Below are positions 41,976 through 50,473 of a DNA stretch of 64,000 nt, one piece after another. The DNA lies in NCBI GenBank assembly GCA_040219085.1, contig JAVJTC010000009.1:100539-164538 (forward strand). Direction: 5' to 3'. A model generated the notes under the pieces. It saw only the letters and a list, made by a program, of their open reading frames with translations. It made no database searches and was not told where the DNA came from. Position 1 is the first letter of the stretch. Each line of letters begins with the position of its first letter. Position numbers and translations under genes: made by a program. The DNA is from Acidimicrobiales bacterium. GTDB lineage: Bacteria; Actinomycetota; Acidimicrobiia; Acidimicrobiales; JAVJTC01.

Positions 41976-42117
41976 ACTGTTCCGGACGACACAGCGGCCG
42001 GCCGCCTGATCGTCACGCAAGGGGGGCACATGACGAGGACGACCGGCCGCGAATGGACGGGGCGACCTTCGACGCGCCCCTGTCACTCGGTGGGAAGGCC
42101 CACCGACATCGGCTGAT

Positions 42118-43218
42118 TCAGTCGCTCACCGGCGGCTTGCGACGGCCGATCCGCACATAGGCCTCTTCGGGAATCGCCTCGAGCGACTTGTAGATGGTCC
42201 ACGTGCACTTCTTCGGATTGGGCCCCGTCGTCTCCTGGGGGTGCAGCGGTGAGTCCACGACGCGTACGGGGTGTCCCCACTGCTGGGCGGGCCAGTACTC
42301 GAGCGCGTAGCAGCAGTGGGCGCAGTAGTAGCAGACGCCCTCTTCGTTCCACGCCCAGTCGTGGGTGTCCGTCGTCACGCCGAAGTCGTAGGGCGGATCG
42401 GACCTCGAACCGGTCCCCTCGACCGGGTCCCCCCGCTGGCTACGGCCACCGGACCCACAGGGATCGAATGCCACGGTGATCTTGTCGTCGTCCTCGACGA
42501 AGGTCATGTCTCCGTTGCGCTCGGGCCCCACGAGGTGGCCCCGCATCGCCTCGAATGTCAGGTAGATGTTGCGGAAGACAGTCTCCTCGTAGGGCTGCTC
42601 ACGGATGTCGAAGGGCGCATAGCGCTCGCGCAGGTACGGCTCCAGGACGTGCGCGTACGCGTCGCCGACAGCCTCCTCTCCGAAGCGACGGGCGACGAAC
42701 GTGAGCAGGCCGGACTGGAAGTCCGCGCCGCGATCGTGCTGCTGGCGCCACGACTCCCTGATCGCGTCGACCGCGGCCAGCGCCTCAGACTCGGTGATCT
42801 CGTAGGCGCGCAGCCGGTTGCCCAGCTCTCCGGCATCGCGGGCCATGGCCTCCCAGCGCGGCTTCGGCTCGAAGAGTGCGCCGTCGGGGAAGGCGAGCAG
42901 TTCGCGCAGCCGCGCCAGTTCCGCCGCGAGTTCCTCGTCGGTCACGCCGCGACCGGCCAGATAGTCCTGCCAGCCTTCGGACCACACCTGGTAGATGACG
43001 TAGACGACCTTCGCCTCCTCCATCCAATAGTCGAGGAGCTGGGCGGCCGATTCCCAATCCCCCCGCTCGATGGCCTCGATCACCTTGGTGGTGGTCGAGA
43101 TGGCCTGGTCGGCCCAGTCGCCGGTGCGGACCCGCTTGTTGATGTCGTCGGACCACGTCAGCCGGGTGGCCGGCGCCGTCTTGGATCCGGAGATCGTCCG
43201 CTCGGGTTTCTCGGCCAT
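42118..43218 (-). CDS. conserved-looking protein of unknown function with CxxCxxCC cluster
   Basis: A 366-residue soluble protein from ATG 43218; no family is recognised with confidence. Residues 25-230 are mostly helical with repeated W/Y-rich segments. The C-terminal third has Cys254 in DPCGSGGR, then C296-Y-Y-C299-A-H-C302-C303 and Cys338, with His301 and several other His. This pattern suggests a zinc or iron-sulfur site. A LacI-type palindrome 14 bases upstream of the start ties it to the sugar regulon to the right. It has no signal peptide. Confidence 0.6.
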   Translation of the reverse strand: MAEKPERTISGSKTAPATRLTWSDDINKRVRTGDWADQAISTTTKVIEAIERGDWESAAQLLDYWMEEAKVVYVIYQVWSEGWQDYLAGRGVTDEELAAELARLRELLAFPDGALFEPKPRWEAMARDAGELGNRLRAYEITESEALAAVDAIRESWRQQHDRGADFQSGLLTFVARRFGEEAVGDAYAHVLEPYLRERYAPFDIREQPYEETVFRNIYLTFEAMRGHLVGPERNGDMTFVEDDDKITVAFDPCGSGGRSQRGDPVEGTGSRSDPPYDFGVTTDTHDWAWNEEGVCYYCAHCCYALEYWPAQQWGHPVRVVDSPLHPQETTGPNPKKCTWTIYKSLEAIPEEAYVRIGRRKPPVSD

Positions 43219-43232
43219 GACCGGCTCCTCAC

Positions 43233-43246
43233 TGGTAACGTTTCCA
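43233..43246. promoter_or_regulatory. LacI-type operator (site 1)
   Basis: TGGTAACGTTTCCA matches the window consensus TGGAAACGTTTCCA at 13 of 14 positions. It is 14 bases upstream of the start of the Cys-cluster protein gene. Confidence 0.7.
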
Positions 43247-43304
43247 AACGGGACGGTAGCCCTCCACGGTCGGACGGTCAACAGCCGACCGCCCGGCTAC
43301 GGAG

Positions 43305-44072
43305 TCAGTACATCAGCTGCCCGCCGCTCACGTTGATCGTCGCCCCCGAGATGTAGGACGCGTGCTGGGAGGCGAGGAACACCACTGTCCCGGCCATCTC
43401 CTCGGGCTGACCGATGCGGCCCAGCGGTGTGGCGTCGAGGAGTCGCTGCAGGACCGCCGGGTCGAGGTCGGTCATGAGCATCGGCGTCTCGATCTGACCG
43501 GGAGCGACCGCGTTCACCGTGATGCCGTCGGGCCCGAATGTGCGGGCCAGTCCCCGCACCATCGAGACGATCCCACCCTTCGACGCGCAGTACACGACGG
43601 AACCGCCGAACCCGCCGGTCCACCATCCCTGGGAGGTGAAGGCGATGATCCGGCCACCCTCGCCGCCCTCCTTCATCGCCTCGGCAACGGCACGACACAG
43701 GAAGAAGCTGGCCTTCAGGTTGGTGTCGACCTGGAAGTCCCAGTCGTCCTCGGTCACCGCGCCGAGCGAATCCCGGCGGCGCAGGACGGCAGCCAGATGG
43801 GCGAGCGCGTAGACACCGCCGAGCTCGGACTTCGCCCGCTCGACGAGCGCCGTCTGCGCGTCCAGGTCCGACAGGTCCAGGCCCGCGGCCACGTGCCCCT
43901 CCCCCTCGAGACCCGCGACCACCTCGGCCGCCGCATCCGCGTGGAGGTCGACCGCCATCACCTTGGCCCCCGCCGCGGCGAAGGCCTCCGCGACGGGTCT
44001 GCCCATCCCGCCGGCGGCGCCGGTCACGATCACACCTTTGCCTTCGATGCCAGCACCGACACTCCACGCCAT
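43305..44072 (-). CDS. SDR oxidoreductase of the sugar regulon
   Basis: A 255-residue short-chain dehydrogenase. ATG 44072 is preferred because GAGGAG lies 9 bases before it; ATG 44078 and 44111 are alternatives. The NAD loop TGAAGGMG is at 17-24 and Asp41-type acidic AVDLHAD favours NAD. The NNAG motif is altered to AHLAA, while FTSQGWW and YCASK supply the catalytic Ser, Tyr and Lys. It probably oxidises a sugar or sugar-acid hydroxyl. A LacI-type site lies 75 bases upstream. Confidence 0.83.
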   Translation of the reverse strand: MAWSVGAGIEGKGVIVTGAAGGMGRPVAEAFAAAGAKVMAVDLHADAAAEVVAGLEGEGHVAAGLDLSDLDAQTALVERAKSELGGVYALAHLAAVLRRRDSLGAVTEDDWDFQVDTNLKASFFLCRAVAEAMKEGGEGGRIIAFTSQGWWTGGFGGSVVYCASKGGIVSMVRGLARTFGPDGITVNAVAPGQIETPMLMTDLDPAVLQRLLDATPLGRIGQPEEMAGTVVFLASQHASYISGATINVSGGQLMY

Positions 44073-44147
44073 GTGCATCCACTCCTCGTCCAGGTCTTGT
44101 CGACTCGTCACTTCGCGTCGGCCGCCGCGCGGCGCCGTCGGCCGGGC

Positions 44148-44161
44148 TGGATTCGATTCCA
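44148..44161. promoter_or_regulatory. LacI-type operator (site 2)
   Basis: TGGATTCGATTCCA matches the consensus at 11 of 14 positions and is nearly palindromic. It lies in the 237-bp divergent spacer, nearer the SDR gene. Confidence 0.5.
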
Positions 44162-44261
44162 GTGTGCGGCCGACGCTAGCAGTGCACCTTCGTCGCCCGC
44201 CACGACACCGCAGATGGCGGGGTGAGTTGACCGGACCCCCACCCTCGGATAGTTTCGTTAC

Positions 44262-44275
44262 TAGAAACGTTTCCG
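44262..44275. promoter_or_regulatory. LacI-type operator (site 3)
   Basis: TAGAAACGTTTCCG contains the perfect 10-bp palindrome GAAACGTTTC. It lies 34 bases upstream of the solute-binding-protein start and so probably controls the importer operon. Confidence 0.75.
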
Positions 44276-44309
44276 GCCGCCAGATGGTGGCCGGGTGGGG
44301 AGGACCACA

Positions 44310-45455
44310 ATGAGCAAGACCCTTCGATGGTTGATCGCCGTTTTGGCGGTCTTCGCGCTGATTGCTTCAGCCTGCGGAGATGACGACGACACCGCCTCGG
44401 GCGACGACGGAGCAGCCGCAGACGACGGCGGTGACGACGGAGCCTCGGGCGACGACGGAGCAGCCGCAGACGACGGCGGTGACGACGGAGCCTCAGGCGA
44501 CGACGGAGCAGCCGCAGACGACGGCGGTGACGACGGAGCCTCAGGCGACGACGGAGCAGCCGCAGACGACGGCGGCGCGGACGGTGAGGGTGCGGTTGGT
44601 TACATCTCTCTCGGTGACGCCGTTCCCTTCGTGAAGCTCGTGTCCGACTCCATCCCGGTCGAGGCCGACGCCGCCGGCGTGGACCTCGTCTTCTGCGACT
44701 CCGAAATCGACGCGGCGAAGGCACTGGAATGTGCCCAGCTGTTCGCAACCCGCGACGTCGAGGTCGTCCTCAACTTCCAGGTGGACCAGCAGTCCAGCCC
44801 GGAAATCTGCGCCGCCTACAACGACGTCCCCACGATCGCGATCGACATCGTGCAGGAGCCCTGCCAGGTGGCCTTCATGGGCGCCAACAACCGGGGAGCA
44901 GGCGAACTGGCCGGCGCGGCACTGGGCGAGTACTTCGCCACGGAGTTCGACTGCGAGTACGACGCCTACGTCTCACTCGAGTCGACCGCGGCCGGCGATG
45001 CCAACGCCGACCGCATGGGCGGCTACCGCGACGGCTTCACCCAGCACTGCCCGATCATCAACGAGCGCATTCTCGACGGTGCCGACCGCACCGACCCCGC
45101 ACTCGAGCAGATGACCGACCTCCTGCCGGCACTGCCCGGTGAGCGGATCGCCGTCGTCGCCATCAACGAGGACGGCATCCTCGGTGCCATCGCCGCAGCC
45201 CGGACTCTCGGCCGTGACGGCGACCTCTACTACTCCGGACAGGGCACCGACCCGAGCATCTGGTGCGAGATCCGCGACAACCCGAACTACATCGCATCCA
45301 CCGCGTACTTCCCGGAGCGCTACGGCGAGATCCTGATTCCCGCTGCACAGGCGATCCTTCGCGGCGAGACCGTCGACGAGTTGCTCTTCACAGAGCACCA
45401 GATCATCACCTCGGAGAACATCGAGGACATCTACGACGTCACCGACTGCGGCTGA
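44310..45455 (+). CDS. sugar ABC transporter solute-binding lipoprotein
   Basis: A 381-residue protein from ATG 44310 with a GGGGAGG site. Signal peptide KTLRWLIAVLAVFALIASAC places the lipobox Cys near 22. A linker of three and a half 16-residue Asp/Gly/Ala repeats follows. The RbsB-like domain runs from AVGYISLGDAVPFVKLVSDS, with several Cys that may form disulfides, through INEDGILGAIAAARTLGRDG to the C-terminus. It binds the sugar for the second importer. It is the first gene of an operon with ATPase, permease and the MlrC-like gene. Confidence 0.9.
   Translation: MSKTLRWLIAVLAVFALIASACGDDDDTASGDDGAAADDGGDDGASGDDGAAADDGGDDGASGDDGAAADDGGDDGASGDDGAAADDGGADGEGAVGYISLGDAVPFVKLVSDSIPVEADAAGVDLVFCDSEIDAAKALECAQLFATRDVEVVLNFQVDQQSSPEICAAYNDVPTIAIDIVQEPCQVAFMGANNRGAGELAGAALGEYFATEFDCEYDAYVSLESTAAGDANADRMGGYRDGFTQHCPIINERILDGADRTDPALEQMTDLLPALPGERIAVVAINEDGILGAIAAARTLGRDGDLYYSGQGTDPSIWCEIRDNPNYIASTAYFPERYGEILIPAAQAILRGETVDELLFTEHQIITSENIEDIYDVTDCG
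44400..44543 (+). repeat. three 48-bp tandem repeats in lipoprotein linker
   Basis: Three full 48-bp units start at 44400, 44448 and 44496, with a partial fourth to about 44575. Each encodes 16 residues rich in Asp, Gly and Ala. The repeat differs from the 36-bp repeat in the other binding protein but gives a similarly acidic flexible tether. Confidence 0.9.
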
Positions 45456-45489
45456 TTCGCCGGTCACGACGCACTAGTTCAACACGACA

Positions 45490-47022
45490 GTGAACGACCC
45501 TCAGCCGATGGACTCTCCGGGTGCCGCAACCACGACCGTCCCGGTGGTGGCGACCGCAGGGATCCGGAAGTCCTTCGGCGGGGTCGAGGTCCTCAAGGGG
45601 ATCGACCTCGAAGCACGTTCCGGCTCCATTCTCGCCCTTCTGGGTGAGAATGGAGCCGGCAAGTCCACCCTGGTGAAGATCATCGTGGGCGACTACACGC
45701 CCACGGCCGGCTCGATCGTGATCGACGGCACACCGCATGCGGTACTCACGCCCCTCGAGTCCGGCCTCGCCGGAATCTCGATGATCGCCCAGGAGTTCAA
45801 CGACGCCCCGACCCTCACCGTGGCCGAGAACATCTCGTTGGGGCGCCTCCCGAGTCGCTACGGAATCGTCCGTTGGCGCGAGGTGCAGCGACGGGCGAGG
45901 GCGGTACTGGACTCTCTCGAAGCCGACATCGACGTCAATGCGGACGTCTCGACTCTCACGGTCGGCGAGCGCCAACTGGTCGAGATCGCCCGGGCGCTCA
46001 GCAACGAGGCCCGGGTACTCATTCTCGACGAGCCAACTGCCGCGCTCTCCCAGCACGAGGCCGACATCTTGTTCAGCCAGGTCCGGCGCCTGCGGGACCA
46101 GGGCAAGGCAATCATCTACATCACCCACCGTCTCGACGAGGTCTTCGAGCTCTCCGACCGGGTCCAGGTGCTCCGCGACGGTGAGGTCGCACTGCTCGAG
46201 GAGACGAGTTCCGTGGACCGGGACCGCCTCGTCGCCGCGATGGTCGGGCGCTACGATCTCGTGACCGGCCGCCCACCGGCATCGGAGGCGGTCGTGGGCG
46301 ACGTGGCCCTCCGCTGGCGCAACGCCTCCTCGCACCGTCGCTTCACGGATGTGAACGTCGACGTCCGCACGGGTGAGGTGGTGGCGCTCTACGGAAAGCT
46401 CGGCTCGGGCGCTCTGGAGATCGGACGTAGCGCCTTCGGACTGGACCCCATCGACGCCGGGACACTCGAGGTGGCCGGCCAACCCGTGGAACTGACCAAA
46501 CCGGTCGACGCAGTGGCGCACGGGATCGGCTTCCTCAGCGAGGACCGCAAGGTGGGCGGGGCCTTCGCCACACGACCCGTGGGGGAGAACGTGGCCGTGG
46601 CCTCGTGGTCGCGGCTGTCCACGACCGGACTGCTCACCACCGACGTCGAACAGAAGGCCCTCGACCGTTGGTACGAACGCCTCGCCATCCGCAGCAGCGG
46701 AAAGGCTGGGCAGCCGATGGAGGAACTCTCCGGCGGGAACCAGCAGAAGGTCCTCGTCTCCCGGTGGCTCGAACGCCAGGCGCAGGCTCTGGTCCTCCTC
46801 GAACCGACGAGGGGCGTGGACGTCGGCGCGCGCGCCGACCTCTACAAGGTCCTGCGCCAACTGGCCACCGAAGGCGCCGCGATCCTGATCGTGACCTCCG
46901 ACTACGAAGAGGTCATCGCCGTCGCCGACCGCTCGTACGTGATCGCGAAGGGTCGGACGACCGCCGAATTGGCCGGCGACGACATCACGATGAACGCACT
47001 ACTCGCCCATGCCGGTGGATGA
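45490..47022 (+). CDS. sugar ABC transporter ATP-binding protein (two ABC domains)
   Basis: A 510-residue fused ABC protein with GTG start. Domain 1: Walker A GENGAGKST at 52-60, TVGERQLVEIARAL as signature region, and Walker B LILDEPTAAL. Domain 2: weak Walker A YGKLGSGALEIG, signature LSGGNQQKVLVSRWL and LVLLEPTRGVDVG, with the Walker B acidic residue shifted (LLEP in place of LDEP). It energises the sugar importer. It lies 34 bases after the binding-protein gene. Confidence 0.92.
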   Translation: MNDPQPMDSPGAATTTVPVVATAGIRKSFGGVEVLKGIDLEARSGSILALLGENGAGKSTLVKIIVGDYTPTAGSIVIDGTPHAVLTPLESGLAGISMIAQEFNDAPTLTVAENISLGRLPSRYGIVRWREVQRRARAVLDSLEADIDVNADVSTLTVGERQLVEIARALSNEARVLILDEPTAALSQHEADILFSQVRRLRDQGKAIIYITHRLDEVFELSDRVQVLRDGEVALLEETSSVDRDRLVAAMVGRYDLVTGRPPASEAVVGDVALRWRNASSHRRFTDVNVDVRTGEVVALYGKLGSGALEIGRSAFGLDPIDAGTLEVAGQPVELTKPVDAVAHGIGFLSEDRKVGGAFATRPVGENVAVASWSRLSTTGLLTTDVEQKALDRWYERLAIRSSGKAGQPMEELSGGNQQKVLVSRWLERQAQALVLLEPTRGVDVGARADLYKVLRQLATEGAAILIVTSDYEEVIAVADRSYVIAKGRTTAELAGDDITMNALLAHAGG

Positions 47023-47067
47023 CACCACCGCCGTGACGATCGCGGCGCGACCGCGCCGGAGGATGAG

Positions 47068-48108
47068 ATGACCGACACCACCATCAGCACCGACGACGCG
47101 TCGACGGTGAGACCGGCCGGCGCTCCCGGCCGGGTGAGCCAGGCGATCGCGAACCTTCCCGAGACGGCAGCGCTGCTGTTCGTCCTCGTCGGTCTGATCA
47201 TCTACTTCTCGATCGCGTCGGAGTTCTTCTTCGACTTCGACAACTTCGTCAACATCGGACAGAACTCGGCGGTCGTCGGCATCATCGCCATGCCCGCCAC
47301 GATCCTGCTGATCGGAGGCCAGGTCGACCTCTCGGTTGGTTCCGTCGCCGGACTGCTGGGGATGACGATGGCCGTCACCACGACGGCCACCGACGCCACC
47401 ACGACGCCCTACGGACTAGGGGCCGGGATCGGCCTTGCCATCCTCATCACGATCGGCCTGGCGCTCGCCATAGGCTTCTTCAACGGCCTCGCCGTCACCA
47501 AGATCGGCCTCAACTCGTTGATCGTCACACTGGGCGGTCTGGCCATGTTCCGGGGCCTGGCGAAGGTCCTGGGAGACGGGCAGACCATCCGGCTCAACGG
47601 GTTCGGCGACCTGGGCGTCAGCCGGCCGCTGTTCGACATCCCCACCCCCGTCTACATCTTCATCGGCGTGTCGATCGCCTGTCACCTGCTCTTGAAGTAC
47701 ACCGTGTACGGGCGCTCCATCTACGCCGTCGGCTCGAATCCCCAGGCGGCGCGTCTCGCGGGCATCCGGACCGACCGGGTGCTGTTCATCGCCTTCGTCC
47801 TGACAGCACTGGCCGTTGCGCTCGCGGCGATGATCCGTGTGTCCCAGATCGGCAGCGCGTCCACCAACGCGGGTTCGGGGTTCGAACTCACCGTCGTCAC
47901 CGCGATCATCCTCGGTGGCGCCAGCCTCTCGGGTGGCCGCGGCTCGATCGCCGGCACATTCCTCGCCCTCCTCGTCCTCAACACGCTACAGAACGGCCTC
48001 ATCCAGACCGGCGTGCCGTCTTTCTGGATCGAGTTCAGTGAGGGCGCTCTACTCATCATCGCGGTCTCCTTCGACCGCCTCCGGGTCCGCCTCGGCGGGG
48101 CAGGGTAG
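47068..48108 (+). CDS. sugar ABC transporter permease
   Basis: A 346-residue RbsC-like permease with a GGAGGATGAG site. Eight to ten hydrophobic helices follow a roughly 30-residue tail. Motifs are ILLIGGQVDLSVGSVAGLLGM, ARLAGIRTDRVLFIAFVLTAL and GGASLSGGRGSIAGTFLALLVLNTLQNGL. With the two preceding genes it completes a CUT2-type importer. The next gene (MlrC-like) follows after 37 bases and is probably in the same transcript. Confidence 0.9.
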   Translation: MTDTTISTDDASTVRPAGAPGRVSQAIANLPETAALLFVLVGLIIYFSIASEFFFDFDNFVNIGQNSAVVGIIAMPATILLIGGQVDLSVGSVAGLLGMTMAVTTTATDATTTPYGLGAGIGLAILITIGLALAIGFFNGLAVTKIGLNSLIVTLGGLAMFRGLAKVLGDGQTIRLNGFGDLGVSRPLFDIPTPVYIFIGVSIACHLLLKYTVYGRSIYAVGSNPQAARLAGIRTDRVLFIAFVLTALAVALAAMIRVSQIGSASTNAGSGFELTVVTAIILGGASLSGGRGSIAGTFLALLVLNTLQNGLIQTGVPSFWIEFSEGALLIIAVSFDRLRVRLGGAG

Positions 48109-48145
48109 AACCGGCACGGCGACCCGGCGGGATCGAGGCCACCGT

Positions 48146-49636
48146 ATGGTGACCGGGCGGGCCGTGGCGGTCGGACAGTTCCTACTCGAGGCCAACACCT
48201 TCTCTCCGCTGCGCCACGACCTCTCGGCGTTCGAACCCGCGGGCCTGCACCTCGACGGTGGATTCGGACGGTCTGATCTGCCCGATGACGAGCTCGCGGC
48301 AGCGTGGGACGTGCTCGCCACGAACGGGTTCCGACCCGTGCCGACCGTCCGGGCATGGGCGGGCGCGGGACCGCAGCTGACAGCCGGGGCGTTCGAGGCG
48401 ATACTGCACGGAATCGTCGAACCCCTGACCGACGAGCTTGCCGGTGTCTTCCTCTCCCTCCACGGCGCCTCCGCCGCGGAGAACGTGGACGATCCGGAGG
48501 GCGAGATCCTCGAGCGTGTCCGGACGCGGGTCGGTCGGCACGTGCCCATCGCGGTGAGCCTCGACTGCCACGCAGGCATCACGGACCGGATGGTCGACAA
48601 CGCCGATGTCATCACCGCCTACCGGACGGTCCCCCACATGGACCTGTACCGGACCGGACGACAGGCTGGAGAGCTGTTGGTCGCGGCGATGAACGGTGGG
48701 ACCCGTCCCGTCACGGGCTGCGTCACCATCCCGATGGTCGCCCCGGCCGACCGACAGAGCAACGACCTCGAACCGTTCGGGTCGCTCATGGACGCCTGCG
48801 CAGAAGCAGAGAAGCAACCAGGGGTCCTCGCCGCGGCCTTCTTCCCGTCGCATCCGTGGCGGGACGTCGAATCGTTGTCCTGGAGCGTGACGTGTACGAC
48901 CGACGGCGATGCGGATCTCGCCGACGACGTCGCCACTGCGATCGCCGAGGAAGTCTGGCGAGCCCGCCACGAACTCACCGGGTCGGAGCGGCCCGACATT
49001 GCCACCGCGCTCAGGACGGCCCTTGCCGGGCCCGCCCCGTTCGTGCTCGCAGACGCGGGCGACAGTCCGACCGGTGGTTCACCCGGTGATTCCACCGAAC
49101 TGCTGAGGGCAGCGGCGCCCCACCGTGACCACCCGATCCATCTGACGATCCGCGATCCTCGAGCAGCACGTTCGTGCCTGGCGGCCGGGGCCGGAGCGAT
49201 GCTTCGCGTCACACTCGGAAACGGAGCCATCGGCACGTACAACGCGGCCACACCGGTCGTTGCGGCAGTTGAATCACTCCCGGCCGGGGACTTCGCCTAC
49301 ACGGGATCTCTCGCCGCCGGTAGGCGTGGCACCCTCGGCGACGCAGCCGTGCTCGCCATCGGCGAAATCCGCATCGTCGTCCACTCCGAGACCGTGATGT
49401 TGATCGATCCGGTCCCCTACGAGGCAGCAGGACTCGATCCCTCCTCGGCAATGGTGATCCAGGCCAAGTCACACGTCAGCTACCGGGAGGGTTTCGCCCG
49501 GATCACCGACCGCAGCGTCGTGGCGAATACGCCGGGTCCGACCGCAGCCGACCTGCGACTGCTGCCATACCGCCGCCGCCCGTCGCCGCTCTTTCCCTTC
49601 GAGGACGACGTCAACCCATCACCCATCCGCCGTTGA
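48146..49636 (+). CDS. MlrC-like M81-family metallo-hydrolase
   Basis: A 496-residue protein from ATG 48146; the frame upstream overlaps the permease. Family motifs are GQFLLEANTFSPL at 10-22, the putative zinc ligands Asp140 and His142 in SLDCHAG, His164 in TVPHMDLYRTG, and a C-terminal MlrC domain with DSPTGGSPGDS. MlrC was described for linearised microcystin breakdown, but most relatives lie in catabolic operons with unknown amide or ester substrates. Position after the importer implies action on the imported compound. Its 3' end overlaps the convergent SDR gene by 26 bases. Confidence 0.82.
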   Translation: MVTGRAVAVGQFLLEANTFSPLRHDLSAFEPAGLHLDGGFGRSDLPDDELAAAWDVLATNGFRPVPTVRAWAGAGPQLTAGAFEAILHGIVEPLTDELAGVFLSLHGASAAENVDDPEGEILERVRTRVGRHVPIAVSLDCHAGITDRMVDNADVITAYRTVPHMDLYRTGRQAGELLVAAMNGGTRPVTGCVTIPMVAPADRQSNDLEPFGSLMDACAEAEKQPGVLAAAFFPSHPWRDVESLSWSVTCTTDGDADLADDVATAIAEEVWRARHELTGSERPDIATALRTALAGPAPFVLADAGDSPTGGSPGDSTELLRAAAPHRDHPIHLTIRDPRAARSCLAAGAGAMLRVTLGNGAIGTYNAATPVVAAVESLPAGDFAYTGSLAAGRRGTLGDAAVLAIGEIRIVVHSETVMLIDPVPYEAAGLDPSSAMVIQAKSHVSYREGFARITDRSVVANTPGPTAADLRLLPYRRRPSPLFPFEDDVNPSPIRR

Positions 49637-50324
49637 CGTCAACGGTCACACCGTTGACGAACGCCGCCTCCTCGGATGCGAGGAACGACACCACTGCCGC
49701 CACCTCCCGACCCTCCCCCAGACGCCCCGCCGGTATCTGGGCCAGCACGCGGTCGAGCAGCTCGGAGGACCTCTCGAACTGCGCGTTGGCCATCGGCGTG
49801 GCGATGCCACCCGGGTTGATGGCGTTGGCGGTCAGCCCGCTGCCGCCGAGGTGGCGGGCGAAGCTACGGGTGAGCGACACGAGACCGGCCTTGGAGGCCG
49901 CGTAGACGGCCGAGTCGGACAGCCCCCCGGTCCGGGCCGCGACGCTCGCGACATTGACGATCCGACCCCATCCCCGCTCGGCCATCCCGACCGATGCGGC
50001 CTGGGACAACAGGAACGGGGCCCGGAGGTTGACGGCGAGGGTCTGGTCGAACTGATCCACCGTGAATTCCCCGATTGGGACCTCGTGGAGGATTGCGGCG
50101 TTGATCACCAGGACGTCGACGCGGCCGATTTCATCTATGAGCCCCCTGCACGCCGCGGGATCGGACAGGTCGACCTTCACAGTCCGGTCGAAGACCTCAC
50201 CGTCGTGTGCGCTGACGTCGACGCCGATCACCCGATGTCCGGTGGCGGCCAGGGCAACTGCGCAGGCCAGCCCGATCCCCTGGGCCGATCCGGTCACGAG
50301 AGCCGTTCGCGTCGTCCCGTTCAT
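49611..50324 (-). CDS. SDR oxidoreductase of the sugar regulon
   Basis: A 237-residue short-chain dehydrogenase starting at ATG 50324 (the frame to 50393 extends into the promoter spacer). NAD loop TGSAQGIG at 11-18, Asp35-type VIGVDVS favouring NAD, NAAIL for the NNAG motif, NVASVAA with the catalytic Ser, and YAASKAG are intact. The C-terminal VNGVTVDVNGGWVMG is typical of sugar or polyol dehydrogenases of this type. It is divergent from the lactonase gene, with a LacI-type site between them. Confidence 0.85.
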   Translation of the reverse strand: MNGTTRTALVTGSAQGIGLACAVALAATGHRVIGVDVSAHDGEVFDRTVKVDLSDPAACRGLIDEIGRVDVLVINAAILHEVPIGEFTVDQFDQTLAVNLRAPFLLSQAASVGMAERGWGRIVNVASVAARTGGLSDSAVYAASKAGLVSLTRSFARHLGGSGLTANAINPGGIATPMANAQFERSSELLDRVLAQIPAGRLGEGREVAAVVSFLASEEAAFVNGVTVDVNGGWVMG

Positions 50325-50415
50325 GAGGCCCACGTCCTGACGGCACCTGAGGCCAGAACGCTCTCGACTGCGCTTCCGTTCATCGAGCCCCAAGGTAGCT
50401 GGCGGGCCGGACGAC

Positions 50416-50429
50416 TGGAAACGATTCGA
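50416..50429. promoter_or_regulatory. LacI-type operator (site 4)
   Basis: TGGAAACGATTCGA has a perfect left half and a degenerate right half (12 of 14 to consensus). It lies 44 bases upstream of the amidohydrolase and 91 bases upstream of the divergent SDR gene. Confidence 0.6.
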
Positions 50430-50473
50430 CTACTGTAGGCACACAGGCCCCGACCCGAGGAGAGCGAGCACCG

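Noticed and set aside
41994..42005. 12-bp palindrome GCGGCCGGCCGC between convergent genes
   Set aside because: It could be part of a weak terminator but is low-complexity GC sequence and no convincing stem-loop of useful spacing was found.
44146..44161. T-arm-like GGATTCGATTCC suggesting a tRNA
   Set aside because: No acceptor, D or anticodon arm fits around it; it is better explained as a LacI-type palindrome in a promoter spacer.
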